DNA from: Corynebacterium accolens | GTDB lineage: Bacteria; Actinomycetota; Actinomycetes; Mycobacteriales; Mycobacteriaceae | DNA length: 64,000 nucleotides | Direction of reading: 5' to 3' | Assembly: GCF_023520795.1 (NCBI RefSeq) | Contig: NZ_CP046605.1 | Coordinates: 744,001 to 808,000, forward strand | Shown here: in pieces, positions 38,497-47,713 of the stretch | How the letters are laid out: every line of letters starts with the position of its first letter | Numbering within the stretch: the stretch's first letter is position 1 | Notes under the pieces: model-generated | The model's input: only the letters and a program-made list of their open reading frames with translations | Told to the model about the DNA's origin: nothing | The model's database searches: none | Program-made: the position numbers and the translations under genes

Positions 38497-38742
38497 GTGC
38501 ACGCGGAAATTATTGATGAATTAGCCATATCCACCACGGATGCCAATTCCCTAGTTTGGGCTTTACTGCAAGACTCAATTACCCGCGAGCTGAATGCGGA
38601 AATGGATGCCGAGGCTAGGCAGCAGTCAGGTAATGCTGTAGTTCCATTGCTTTCAGCGGGCCTCGGGACCGTGCTGGTGATCCTCGCGCTGGCCCGTTCC
38701 GGTCCTGTATTTGAAAAGAAAAATATAAAAGCCGAGCGCTAG
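38497..38742 (+). pseudogene. Probable N-terminal fragment of IS256-type transposase with unrelated tail
   Basis: An 81-codon open frame. Its first 45 residues (EIIDELAISTTDANSLVWALLQDSITRELNAEMDAE in shorter view: WALLQDSITRELNAEMDA) look like the start of a Mutator transposase, where a leader is followed by a phosphate-rich helix and the conserved ELxAEMxxHL motif. After residue 47 the sequence changes to a hydrophobic stretch (LLSAGLGTVLVILALA) with no relation to transposases, so the fragment was joined to other DNA. A hairpin AGCGCT-AGA-AGCGCT followed by AGTTTT lies at 38733-38750. Not a functional gene. Confidence 0.5.
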
Positions 38743-38941
38743 AAGCGCTAGTTTTGGGGCTGCACTCCTTGCGGGAATGCAGAGGACACGACGTTAAGCA
38801 CCTCCAATCAACCTACTGGTGGATTCAATGTTCAACCGCCTCTGCGATTCAAAGCCGAGCAAGTCGGGGCAAGATATGTATTTAGAGAAATTGATCCCCT
38901 CGGCTATCCAGTCACGGCGGTGGCTGGGAAGGAGTAATGAC

Positions 38942-39388
38942 ATGAAGGCTTTGTACAGGGCAGCGATTTTCTACCTCGTCTTGGGCTTGGTCGCTGGTTT
39001 GTTTTATCGGGAGTTTACGAAGCTACAGGATTTTCCCGAAGGCGAATATACGCAGCTAGGCGTGGCCCACACCCACTTGCTAGCGCTGGGCTTCATGCTG
39101 TTCCTCATTTTCTTGGCGCTGGAAAAGGTCTTCGCACTGTCGCGGTACTGCCAGCTATTCAACTCATTCTTCTGGCTGTACAACGTGGGCGTGGTGCTTA
39201 CCGTTGGCATGCAAATTTCACACGGCATATTGACGGTGCTGGGCAAGGAGTCCAATGAGATGATTTCTGGCATCGCAGGTTTGGGACACATCTTCATCAC
39301 GGTGGGGCTGACAGTTTTCCTCGTGAATTTGGGCCGGGCCATCAAGGAGCCAGATGACGGCAACGCCAAAGCTTCGGTGAACGCCTAA
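38942..39388 (+). CDS. DUF2871 membrane protein
   Basis: A 148-residue integral membrane protein with four helices (about 7-24, 43-62, 76-98 and 113-134). The pattern YTQLGVAHTHLLALGFMLFLIFLALEK, with a histidine pair in VAHTH, and QISHGILTVLG is typical of the DUF2871 family. Histidines within the membrane could hold haem or metal, which is inference. Start ATG 38942 follows AAGGAG; the longer frame upstream belongs to remnant DNA. The broken MFS gene follows two bases after the stop. Function unknown. Confidence 0.82.
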   Translation: MKALYRAAIFYLVLGLVAGLFYREFTKLQDFPEGEYTQLGVAHTHLLALGFMLFLIFLALEKVFALSRYCQLFNSFFWLYNVGVVLTVGMQISHGILTVLGKESNEMISGIAGLGHIFITVGLTVFLVNLGRAIKEPDDGNAKASVNA

Positions 39389-39390
39389 CA

Positions 39391-40427
39391 ATGAGCGAGC
39401 ACAGCGCACAAGAAAACGTCACGGTGCCTACTCGCCGCGATTGGATAAGCTTGGCGGTTCTTTCCGTCGGACTGGGCGTCATCGTTCTTGATGGCATGAT
39501 CGTCGGCGTGGCATTGCCGTCGATTATCACTGACTTGCAGCTCAACCTGACGCAGGCGCAGTGGGGCAACAGCCTCTATGCGGTTTTGCTGGCGGCGCTG
39601 CTGCTGTCGACGGGCAAGAATGCGGATACCTGAGGACGCAAGCGCGCGTTCCTCACCGGCCTGACAATATTCGTGGCAGGCAGCGTATTGGCGGGATTTT
39701 CTACCTCCGCCGCCACGTGGATCTCCGTGCGCGCAGTACAGGCAATCGGTCCTGCGTTCATCATGCCTTCCACGCTTTCCACGGTTAATACCGTAGTCCG
39801 CGGCAAATACCGCGCAGCAGCCTTTGGTGTGTGGGGCGCGGTGATTTCCGGCGCGGCAGCGGTCGGACCGCCTGCCGGTGGTGCACTGACGGAATGGGTG
39901 TCCTGGTATTCGCGATTATCGAGGGCCCCGACCTAGGCTGGTGGGAGCCCCAATCCTCATTCAGCATCTTTGGCTGGACCTGGTCCGAAAACGCGGCTAT
40001 TTCACCGGTTCCGCTAGCGTCCGCGATTTCGGCCGTGGGCTTCGTGCTGTTTATCAGGTGGGAAAAGCACCGCGAGCGGAGGCACCGCTCGGCGCTGTTG
40101 GATCTTGAATTGTTTTCTTATTCCACGTTCTCGTGGGGCAATATCACCGCTGGTGCGGTAGCAATCGGCGAGTTTGCCATCATCTTCGTGCTGCCGCTGT
40201 ACCTGATTAATGCGCTAGACCTCAGCACGATGTTGGCTGGCCTGGTGCTGGCAGCCATGGCAATTGGTGCATTCTTCTCCGGTGCAGCCGCCCGCCGCGT
40301 CGCGGCACGGTACGGGGCGCCTGGGGCAGTGGTGCAGGCCTTAAGCGAAGACATGGCCAACGCCGCGCAGTGGTCGCTCGTAGCCGCTACCGCATTCTTC
40401 GTTCTGAGCTTTTGTCGGTGCACTTAG
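39391..40427 (+). pseudogene. Broken DHA2/EmrB-QacA-type MFS exporter
   Basis: The remains of a drug exporter in the 14-helix MFS group. The N-terminus (DGMIVGVALPSIITDLQ, helix 1-2) is intact to a TGA at 39631-39633, replacing a coding residue before GRKRAFLTG (the conserved loop 2-3 basic motif). The frame then runs on to about 39935 (STLSTVNTVVRGKYRAAAFG), where GALTEWVSW jumps frame to FAIIEGPDLGWW, so helices 5-7 are missing. A second jump occurs near GAPGAVVQ to ALSEDMANAAQWSL, losing several more helices. At least one nonsense codon, one frame change and two deletions make it nonfunctional. Confidence 0.88.
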
Positions 40428-40489
40428 GGTGCGCCGTGCTGCGGGGGAGAAGGGTGCCCCCGCAAACAACGCCGATCTCGGTGCCCGCG

Positions 40490-42262
40490 TTAATCGCGTC
40501 CCGAACTGATTTTCCACCCGCGTGCTGCTTTGCGTTGCTGCCAGAAGTGGCGGTAGATTCCGAGGACATCGGAAAGCTCAGAATGCGTGCCCAGCTGGCT
40601 GACGTGCCCGTGTTCATCCAAGACTACGATTTGATCAGCAGATTTAATTGTATCCAGCTTATGGGCGATGACGATAAAAGTAGACTTCTCCCGTAGCTCG
40701 TCCATTGCGGCAAGGATATTTGCCTCATTTTCTGCATCGAGCGCGGAGGTAGCCTCATCAAAGAGGACAATCGGCGCTTGTTTGAGCAGCGCGCGAGCAA
40801 CAGATACGCGCTGGCGCTCGCCGCCGGACAGAAGCCGCCCGCCTTCACCAACAGGAGTGTGCCACCCTAGGCGGTTGGCAATAGCAGTCACGCCTGAAAG
40901 ATCAGCTGCGCGGAAGATTTCCTCATCGGAGGCGTCGGGACGACCAACGCGGATATTAGCAATCAGCGAATCATCGAAGAGGTAGACGTCCTGAAAGACC
41001 ATGGATAGTTTGGACATTAGCTGTTCGGTTCCAAGCTCGCGGATATCTACGCCGTCAACCATCACCGCCCCGGAATCTACATCCCAGAATCGTGAAATAA
41101 GGCGCGCAATTGTGGTCTTTCCGGAGCCAGAAGGACCGACAATGGCGGTAACGGTGCCCGGTTGGGCGTGGAAGGCGACATCGACCAATACCGGCTTATC
41201 TCCGTACCCAAACGTGACATCGCGCAGCTCAACACTGCCCGAACCGTCTCCTGTGCGCGGAGTAGTGGGTTCTGGCAGGGAAGGGGCATCGGTGATGAGC
41301 TCGGTTTCTGCGAGCGCGATACGGCCTGCGTCTAAACCGACGAAACAAGAGCCCAGCTGCTCAAGCGTGCGGGTAAACCTCAAGCTGATTCCGATGATCG
41401 CAATTGTTTCTAGTGGCGATAGGGTGCCTTCAACGGCAAGATCCGCGGAGACCATAATGAGAGCCACGATGAAGATCTGCACTACTATGCCGTTGAGTAG
41501 CAAAGCTAATGTGGATACCCATAGCTCGCGTATCCGTGCTCTATGATCGATTTCTAGTGCTTGCTCAAGTGGCGCAAACCCTTGTGATTTTCCCGCCGCG
41601 CGCAAGGCCGGCTGGCGGTTAGCAAATTCTACGATGCGCTGGGAGAGCTCTTTACTCGGCCCGAGTGCGCGGTTCGATGCTTTTTCACGAATCCACGCAG
41701 CCAACTGCATCACCACGAGTGCCACTGGTGCGATGATTAGAAAGACCAATCCCAACCGTGGATTCCAGAAACACGCTCCAACCAACAGGGTCATAAGTGC
41801 TGCACTATCGCGGTACACCATACCTTGAGTATGTGCAAGAGTCTCGGCCGCCACCATAAAACGATCTGAGACGAGACGAGATAGCCCGCCGGTATTAGCC
41901 GGTATGAACCAGCCGAGCGGTAGCGTTGCCAATTTATCGCCCACAGTCGTGTGCGCGGTTCGGATGAAATCCAAGGCCGTGTGGTAAGAGGCCATGGTTG
42001 CGAAAAATCGTAGCGCAAAAGCTACGAGCGCAATTGCCAAAAGCGTCCACATCCATGGTGCGATCGTCGTATCCCCATCGAGTGCCTTTGTAAGTGGCAC
42101 GAGCGTGAGAACGGCGAGGCCGTCAAGCACGCCAACGATAAGCGATAGACAAGCATGCCTTTTATTGAGCTTATGACCTACAGGACTTTGCAGCTTTTTG
42201 ACACTGCGAGTAAGTAACGGATCACGAAGCCGCGAACTAGCAGGCGTGGTGGCATTAGACAT
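40490..42262 (-). CDS. ABC transporter half-subunit, YbtQ/IrtB-like
   Basis: A 590-residue membrane-ATPase half-transporter. Six helices occupy residues 30-310. The ATPase domain has GPSGSGKTT near 370, LSGGERQRVSVARAL and the Walker B VLFDEATSALD, with H-loop IVIAHKLDTI. It resembles siderophore importers of the exporter fold (Yersinia YbtQ, mycobacterial IrtB). It lacks an extra siderophore-interacting domain. The N-terminal eight bases overlap the preceding gene. As the last gene of the iron-box operon it probably forms a heterodimer with the YbtP-like subunit. The iron chelate it carries is unknown. Confidence 0.8.
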   Translation of the reverse strand: MSNATTPASSRLRDPLLTRSVKKLQSPVGHKLNKRHACLSLIVGVLDGLAVLTLVPLTKALDGDTTIAPWMWTLLAIALVAFALRFFATMASYHTALDFIRTAHTTVGDKLATLPLGWFIPANTGGLSRLVSDRFMVAAETLAHTQGMVYRDSAALMTLLVGACFWNPRLGLVFLIIAPVALVVMQLAAWIREKASNRALGPSKELSQRIVEFANRQPALRAAGKSQGFAPLEQALEIDHRARIRELWVSTLALLLNGIVVQIFIVALIMVSADLAVEGTLSPLETIAIIGISLRFTRTLEQLGSCFVGLDAGRIALAETELITDAPSLPEPTTPRTGDGSGSVELRDVTFGYGDKPVLVDVAFHAQPGTVTAIVGPSGSGKTTIARLISRFWDVDSGAVMVDGVDIRELGTEQLMSKLSMVFQDVYLFDDSLIANIRVGRPDASDEEIFRAADLSGVTAIANRLGWHTPVGEGGRLLSGGERQRVSVARALLKQAPIVLFDEATSALDAENEANILAAMDELREKSTFIVIAHKLDTIKSADQIVVLDEHGHVSQLGTHSELSDVLGIYRHFWQQRKAARGWKISSGRD

Positions 42263-44003
42263 GAGAATTATCCTTCACAGGCTTGAGGCGGATTATTTGG
42301 TCTGCGCCTTGGATGGACTCTGGCTTGTGGGCGATGACTAAGACGGTCTTGTCTCTGACGAGTGTGGCTAGAGCTGCTTGAATTTCTGCTTCGCAGTCAG
42401 GATCAGTTGCCGCAGTAGCTTCATCCAGGATCAAGATTGGGGCATTGGTAATAATTGCCCGGGCAATAGAAATGCGTTGCTGTTGTCCACCGGATAAAGA
42501 GATGTCCTCACTAACAACGGTGTCGAGCCCAGCCGGTAAAGCGCGAATATCAGCAGCTATGTGCGCGGCCTCTGCTGCTTGCCAGATCTCTTCATCACGA
42601 GCTTCTGGGCGTGCAAGGCGAATGTTTTCCCGAATACTCATTCGCAGTAAGTGAGGATCTTGTAAGACGAAAGCCACAGTGCGGTACAAACTGTCGAAAG
42701 TGAGATCACGGATATCCACGTTGTTGATAGTGATTGTGCCCGAATCTGGATCCTGGAAACGCGCCAGCATCGTTGCTGCTGTGGATTTGCCAGACCCGGA
42801 GGGGCCAATCAATGCCGTGACAGTGCCTGCGTTTAATTGCGCAGAAAAGTCTTGGAGGACTGGTGTGTCTGGGGCGTAGCTAAAGCTGACCTTATGGAAC
42901 TCCACCTCCATGTCTTGACTACTGGCATCGAGGCTCTTTTGGCCTTCTTTCACGTGGGAAATTGTCATGACTTCATCAAGGCGCAACGCCGCATTGCCAG
43001 CGAGCTGGTAAGACCACATCATGCGGCCGACGGTTTGAATCGTGCCTGGGATCACCAGTGCAATCAATGTTGTGGCGATGACTTCAGCAACCGTGACATA
43101 GTCCCCGGCTATTAGCAGGGAACCGACTCCTACATTGATAAGGATGAGGACAGGAACCGCCACCACGGATTCTGAAATTGCGCTAACACGCAGAAGCGGA
43201 CGTACCCACTCGTAATAGAAGATAGCGAATTGTTTAGCAGCTTCGCGGTACCGAGCGTGGGCTTTGCCAACGGTGCCGAAAGCCTTGACGACGGAAATAC
43301 CTTCGGAGAACTCCACTGCAGTGGCAGAAACCTCTCCAAGATAATCGTCCATTTCCGCAGTTTTTGTGCCCATATCTTTCATTGAATACGCCTGGATTGC
43401 TAGGAAAATGGGCACAGTGGCAATAGAAAGTAGGCCAAGGCGCCAATCCAAAATAAAGGCATAAACCAGAAGCGCAAGAGGCGTGAAGATTGCGGCAACT
43501 TGCTCTACAGGAGCATGGGCTGTCAGGGTGTGCAGAGTTAGCGTATCGTCCTCGACAGCTTTGCGGACTTTGCCGGAATTAGTCTGGCTAAACCACGAGA
43601 GTGGTGCTTTCGCAATAGCGGTAATAATTCGGTGCCGGTTAATCCCCACCAGCTTTGCATCAGCGAAGTGGGTGATCGTAAGGGCAAGGAAATAGAAGAA
43701 TAGCTGGCCCAAAAATGCAGCAAGTAGCCATTTCACAATGGACGCGACGTCATCAGTATTGCCGTCGATTAGAGCATTTCCCAATGCCACCAACGCGACG
43801 TAGGGTGCTACGGCGAGTACCGAGGATATAAGCGCGAGAAACTGTGCGAAGTAGATGGTTATTTGTACTGGGGCCAGTAGCTTTTTTAGAGCGGCCTGGC
43901 CGGCTTTTTGTTTTGCGCGAGCCTCTTCTTCCGGTGACGCACCGTGTGATTCTGGTGCGTGGGTTCCGTTTGATTCTGTGGAACTTTGTTTTACCTCAGA
44001 CAT
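42255..44003 (-). CDS. ABC transporter half-subunit, YbtP/IrtA-like
   Basis: A 582-residue half-transporter with a 30-residue polar start, six helices (about 45-315) and an ATPase domain. Walker A is GPSGSGKST near 382, the signature is LSGGQQQRISIARAI and Walker B reads LILDEATAATD, then H-loop AHKPESI. The Cα-proximal coupling and exporter fold match YbtP/IrtA members, though the FAD-binding siderophore-interacting domain of IrtA is absent. It begins seven bases after the ECF ATPase gene and overlaps its partner by eight bases. Confidence 0.8.
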   Translation of the reverse strand: MSEVKQSSTESNGTHAPESHGASPEEEARAKQKAGQAALKKLLAPVQITIYFAQFLALISSVLAVAPYVALVALGNALIDGNTDDVASIVKWLLAAFLGQLFFYFLALTITHFADAKLVGINRHRIITAIAKAPLSWFSQTNSGKVRKAVEDDTLTLHTLTAHAPVEQVAAIFTPLALLVYAFILDWRLGLLSIATVPIFLAIQAYSMKDMGTKTAEMDDYLGEVSATAVEFSEGISVVKAFGTVGKAHARYREAAKQFAIFYYEWVRPLLRVSAISESVVAVPVLILINVGVGSLLIAGDYVTVAEVIATTLIALVIPGTIQTVGRMMWSYQLAGNAALRLDEVMTISHVKEGQKSLDASSQDMEVEFHKVSFSYAPDTPVLQDFSAQLNAGTVTALIGPSGSGKSTAATMLARFQDPDSGTITINNVDIRDLTFDSLYRTVAFVLQDPHLLRMSIRENIRLARPEARDEEIWQAAEAAHIAADIRALPAGLDTVVSEDISLSGGQQQRISIARAIITNAPILILDEATAATDPDCEAEIQAALATLVRDKTVLVIAHKPESIQGADQIIRLKPVKDNSHV

Positions 44004-44010
44004 TTCTTTC

Positions 44011-45480
44011 TCAATTCTTGTTGATGTCAGTCATATCGATGATTCTGGTGACTGATTCTTGGATGAATTCGTGGTCATGGGTGATAACGATGACCACTGC
44101 GCCGCTTGCTGTAAGAGAGCGAAGCAGCGCAGAGATGGATTGCAGTTGGCGCCAGCCCACTCCAGAGGTAGGTTCATCGAAGATGTAGACCTCTGCTTGC
44201 TCGGCTTGGGCTGAAGCTATGGCTAAGCGTTGCCGTTGCCCACCGGACAGAGACTGCGGATGCCGTTGGGCCATCTCTTCCAGATCGAGGCGATGGAGAA
44301 TCTCGTTGACATCGATGTGGTCCCGCTTCTTCTTTGCCAGTCCGAGCGTGACCTCTTCTTCGGTGGTGGCAGCGAATAGCTGGCGGCCAACATCCTGCAT
44401 TACCATGTACGCGCTGCGCCTCCGAGCTGCTGCTCCTACTCGTTTGCTGTTCAAACGGAGACTACCGCCGCGTTTGGGAGAAGCAAGACCACAAATGATC
44501 CTGGCGAGGGTGGTTTTTCCAGCGCCGTTGGGCCCGATTAAGGCGGTGACTTCGCCGCTGGGGAAAAATGCGTGGTCAATGTTGAGCACCTCATGCGTGC
44601 CATAAGAAAAACGGATATCGCTTAACTCGAGTCCGCTCCGCTGGGGATCGGCGTTTTCGGGCGTGGGTGGTTCGGGCACGCTCGCGGGGAGTGGAACGTG
44701 GTGTAAGCTGCGTAGCCCCAATTGTTTGCGTTCGGGTTCGTCTAAGGCATAAAACTCTTGGGCGTGGAAACTGCGCGCTATTTTTCCCTGAGTCAAGTAA
44801 ATAACTTGGTCAGCGATATCTTTTAAGAAAAAGAGGCGGTGATCAGCGATAATGATCGTTGTGCCTAATTCCTTCAAGCGGTGTAGTACGCGTGCAAGAA
44901 TATCGATGCTTTCCATGGAGAGATTGGACGTGGGTTCATCGAGAAGCACGAGACTGCCCGGGGACACAAGCGCGCATGCGCATGCCACGGTTTGTAACTG
45001 TCCACCGGATAATTCTTTGAATCGCCGGCCCCGAAGATCGTTAATGCCTAGCAACTCGACCGCTGATTGAATCCTAGATTCAATTTCTGTGGGATCCACA
45101 CCCAGGTTTTCTAGCCCGAAGGCTAATTCTGCATTGACGCTTTCAGTGAAAAACTGCGTCCGTGGATTCTGGAATACTGAGGCGCTGAACTCGATGGCGC
45201 GGGACAGCGGTTCCTGCGCAGGGTTAAAGTCCTGGCCATCCTTTGTAATAGTGATGGTACCTAGTAGCTCTCCTGGATTGAAATGGGGGATGAGTCCGTT
45301 GATCAACTTGAGTACCGTGGACTTTCCCGATCCGGAATCACCGGTAATCAGTAGGCACTGTCCTGGAGAGACAGAAAAAGACACATCAGATACACCTTGA
45401 ATGCCTGGCCGAGCGCCCAATGGATATGTAAAAGAAACGTTATGGGCGTTTACACTGGTTGCGACACTGCGTTCGTTCAT
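44011..45480 (-). CDS. ECF transporter ATPase, fused EcfA-EcfA'
   Basis: A 489-residue protein with two ABC ATPase domains in tandem. Domain 1 has GDSGSGKST at 47-55, LSGGQLQTVACACAL and VLLDEPTSNL. Domain 2 has GPNGAGKTT near 320, LSGGQRQRLAIASA and IFDEPTSGVG. The fused layout is common in actinobacterial ECF modules and powers uptake through the T and S membrane subunits encoded just upstream. The signature of domain 1 deviates slightly from the consensus (LSGGQLQT). It overlaps the T-component gene by four bases. Confidence 0.88.
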   Translation of the reverse strand: MNERSVATSVNAHNVSFTYPLGARPGIQGVSDVSFSVSPGQCLLITGDSGSGKSTVLKLINGLIPHFNPGELLGTITITKDGQDFNPAQEPLSRAIEFSASVFQNPRTQFFTESVNAELAFGLENLGVDPTEIESRIQSAVELLGINDLRGRRFKELSGGQLQTVACACALVSPGSLVLLDEPTSNLSMESIDILARVLHRLKELGTTIIIADHRLFFLKDIADQVIYLTQGKIARSFHAQEFYALDEPERKQLGLRSLHHVPLPASVPEPPTPENADPQRSGLELSDIRFSYGTHEVLNIDHAFFPSGEVTALIGPNGAGKTTLARIICGLASPKRGGSLRLNSKRVGAAARRRSAYMVMQDVGRQLFAATTEEEVTLGLAKKKRDHIDVNEILHRLDLEEMAQRHPQSLSGGQRQRLAIASAQAEQAEVYIFDEPTSGVGWRQLQSISALLRSLTASGAVVIVITHDHEFIQESVTRIIDMTDINKN

Positions 45481-46202
45481 AAGTGGACCTCCGTGGGAAG
45501 CCAGACAGAGGCAACAACGAGGCCCAACCCAGCTATTGCAGTTGCATCGACAAGCTTGAAGGAAAGATCAGCGGTGGTGGTTGGGCGTGTGGGTCCTCCC
45601 AATCCGCGGACAAGAGCAGAGGCAGCGAGCTCATCACCAGCGCGGACGACGGCGCCTAACAAGGGGATGATCAGCATCGCGGACGATTGTGTGGGCTGTG
45701 TGAACCAGCTTTTCGCTCCAGGCTGGAGACCCCGAAGGACCATGGCATCGCGGATGGCTTTGGCTTCTGCCACGATGATCGGCAAAACACGCAGGAATAC
45801 CGCCGGTGGAATGGTGGCCCAGCCTGGTAAACGCAGGTCCCGCAGTGCTGAGGTCAACGTGGATGGTGTGAGAGTGAGCAAGCCGAATGCGCCGATGGAC
45901 ATGCTGATGACGAAACGGCTTAGCCACGAAAAAACTGCCGCCGAAAAAGCGAAAAATGTGGAGCCAGGAAGCTGTAAAAGGCCCCAATACCCTAGATAGG
46001 ATAATGCAAAAGCGCACAGGCAAATAAGACCATAGTGTGGCTTTACTGTAGCTAGTGCGATGGAGCTGAAGGCGATAGAAATCAGCAGTGTCGGTAGGTG
46101 GCCGTGGCTGAGAGCTACCGCATTGATTACTAGAACAGAAAGCAGCACGGTCCGTGGATCGATTGAAGATCGACGAAGCACGCCCTGTTTGTCCAAGCTC
46201 AC
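45477..46202 (-). CDS. ECF transporter transmembrane component (EcfT)
   Basis: A 241-residue membrane protein of the EcfT/CbiQ family. Four to five helices lie between 18 and 120. The coupling region has the Ala-Arg-Gly-type motifs in slightly altered form: AIRDAMVLRGLQPG and ASALVRGLGGPTRPT, which contact the ATPases. It overlaps the S-component gene by four bases and the ATPase gene by four bases, consistent with a single transcript. Role: transmits ATPase motion to the S component. Confidence 0.85.
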   Translation of the reverse strand: MSLDKQGVLRRSSIDPRTVLLSVLVINAVALSHGHLPTLLISIAFSSIALATVKPHYGLICLCAFALSYLGYWGLLQLPGSTFFAFSAAVFSWLSRFVISMSIGAFGLLTLTPSTLTSALRDLRLPGWATIPPAVFLRVLPIIVAEAKAIRDAMVLRGLQPGAKSWFTQPTQSSAMLIIPLLGAVVRAGDELAASALVRGLGGPTRPTTTADLSFKLVDATAIAGLGLVVASVWLPTEVHL

Positions 46203-46834
46203 AGGAGACCAGCGCTTTCAAAGTGTTTGCGACTGACGCGAACTCCGACCTTTCCTCCGATAAAGCCGACGATGAGCGCACAAATGGCCAGTACTCCAAT
46301 GGTCCATGGCTGGAAGATATCCGACATAGCATCGGCGTATTCTTGGCCCATTTGGTCTGCGATATCGACGTAGTATGAGTCCGTATCCATAATTAGCGGG
46401 ATAAAAGGCAAAGAAACCCAGGCACAGAAGACGCCATAGGCAATAGGGAAGGACTTGGCAATCCCGAGGTGGCTTTTTGTGATAATCAAATCCGCGATAA
46501 ACCCAAGAATTATGCTTCCCAGCAAGGTCCAGAAGTAGTGCCCGGTGAGCATGAATGCTAATCCGTTAATACCGCCGACAAGGGTGAAAGCGCCCATTTT
46601 GGGCGTGCGGGCAGCATAAAGCGCTAGCACGATTCCATTTGCGATTGCCGCGATGAACCAGCCAATGAACATGAATTGGGGTCCTGCGAATCCAACCATC
46701 CCGGTTACAAAAGTGATTACAAAGTAAAGTGCGGAAAAGATGCCAGCGTTGATGAGATCTCTGGTGTTTAAACGTGCCGTCGACCCACTGGATGAGCTTG
46801 TATTCCGTGCAGGCGTAGAGGACTGTTGGGTCAT
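46199..46834 (-). CDS. ECF transporter substrate-binding S component (MptD/Trep_Strep type)
   Basis: A 211-residue membrane protein: a polar 25-residue start (SSTPARNTSSSSGSTARL), then six helices. NTRDLINAGIFSALYFVITFVTG is the typical first helix of the Trep_Strep/MptD family, and GGINGLAFMLTGHYFWTLLGS follows in mid-protein. The loop FIPLIMDTDSYYVDIADQMGQE could line the substrate pocket. First gene of the five-gene operon, 28 bases behind an iron box. The substrate is unknown; iron control and YbtPQ-like partners favour an iron chelate or haem. Confidence 0.8.
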   Translation of the reverse strand: MTQQSSTPARNTSSSSGSTARLNTRDLINAGIFSALYFVITFVTGMVGFAGPQFMFIGWFIAAIANGIVLALYAARTPKMGAFTLVGGINGLAFMLTGHYFWTLLGSIILGFIADLIITKSHLGIAKSFPIAYGVFCAWVSLPFIPLIMDTDSYYVDIADQMGQEYADAMSDIFQPWTIGVLAICALIVGFIGGKVGVRVSRKHFESAGLL

Positions 46835-46861
46835 GGTAAACCTCGATTCATAAACAGTAGG

Positions 46862-46880
46862 GAAAGTAAGGCTTACCTAA
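46862..46880 (-). promoter_or_regulatory. DtxR-type iron box over the transcription start of the ECF/ABC operon
   Basis: TTAGGTAAGCCTTACTTTC on the minus strand fits the DtxR consensus TTAGGTTAGCCTAACCTAA in the left half and centre. TATTAT (46891-46886 on the minus strand) gives a start point near 46879, inside the box. Bound iron-DtxR would thus block transcription when iron is plentiful. Confidence 0.8.
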
Positions 46881-47039
46881 AACATATAATACTGTTTATA
46901 AGCTATTTCTAGCCGGATCTGAAGATTTACCCTTAATGGGGGCGAATGCAGATAAGCGGTTTTAGGGATCATAAAATAACTATTTATTGATATGAGGGAA
47001 CTAAGGTGTACCGCCTCTGCATGCTTGGACCGAATGAAA

Positions 47040-47642
47040 TCAGACAGCAAACGGATCGTTATCGGGATTGCTGTTGACGATGAGCTCAATATGATTGGTG
47101 ACAGAGGATGCTGTTTCTTCACCGAAGAAGTGAGTAATGAAAGCCACCGCCATATCAATTCCTGCCGCCACACCGGATGATGTCCAGAGGTTGCCGTCGT
47201 GGACCCATCGAGCTTGCTTTTTCCATTCAATTTTCTGGCCGTGCGTTCTAACCCAGTCGAACGCGTTCTTATTTGTGGTAGCGGTGTTGTTTTCTAAAAG
47301 GCCCGCGGCGGCGAGTAGCGCTGACCCAGTACAAACTGAGGTGATGATGTCCGCCGAGCTTGCAAGGGCGGTTAGCTGGCGGAGGAATTCTGGATCTTGA
47401 ACAAGTGAGCGTGTACCGCGTCCTCCTGGCACAAGCAGAGTATCTCCAGAGAAAGATTCAAAACGCATTGTCGGAACTATGCGTACCCCTTGAGCGCTGC
47501 TTACCGGACTGTCATGTTTTGACAGATAGTTGACTTCAAGGCCTGGTGTATTTGCGAGTACTTCTGCGGGGCCAAAAACATCGAGTAACTCGAACCCATC
47601 AAAAAGTACGATGCCAATGTTGTGCGGACGCGTCTGGCTCAT
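47040..47642 (-). CDS. DJ-1/PfpI-family protein (isonitrile hydratase-like)
   Basis: A 200-residue cytoplasmic protein of the DJ-1/PfpI fold. The nucleophile is Cys104 in TSVCTGSALLAAAGLL, and the partner acid is Glu18 or Asp21 in FELLDVFGPAEVL. GTRSLVQDPEFLRQL and DWVRTHGQKIEW with the conserved GVAAGIDMAVAFI are typical of isonitrile hydratase and of GATase1-type regulators. No AraC DNA-binding domain follows. The small molecule acted on is unknown. Upstream is a gap of about 110 bases to the tRNA terminator; its downstream neighbour is the ECF promoter. Confidence 0.85.
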   Translation of the reverse strand: MSQTRPHNIGIVLFDGFELLDVFGPAEVLANTPGLEVNYLSKHDSPVSSAQGVRIVPTMRFESFSGDTLLVPGGRGTRSLVQDPEFLRQLTALASSADIITSVCTGSALLAAAGLLENNTATTNKNAFDWVRTHGQKIEWKKQARWVHDGNLWTSSGVAAGIDMAVAFITHFFGEETASSVTNHIELIVNSNPDNDPFAV

Positions 47643-47713
47643 GACTAAACCGTATCAAAACCGATTTTGACGACCTTAGTGTTTTGGTACGCGGGGTCAA
47701 TAAGCAGAAGCGT

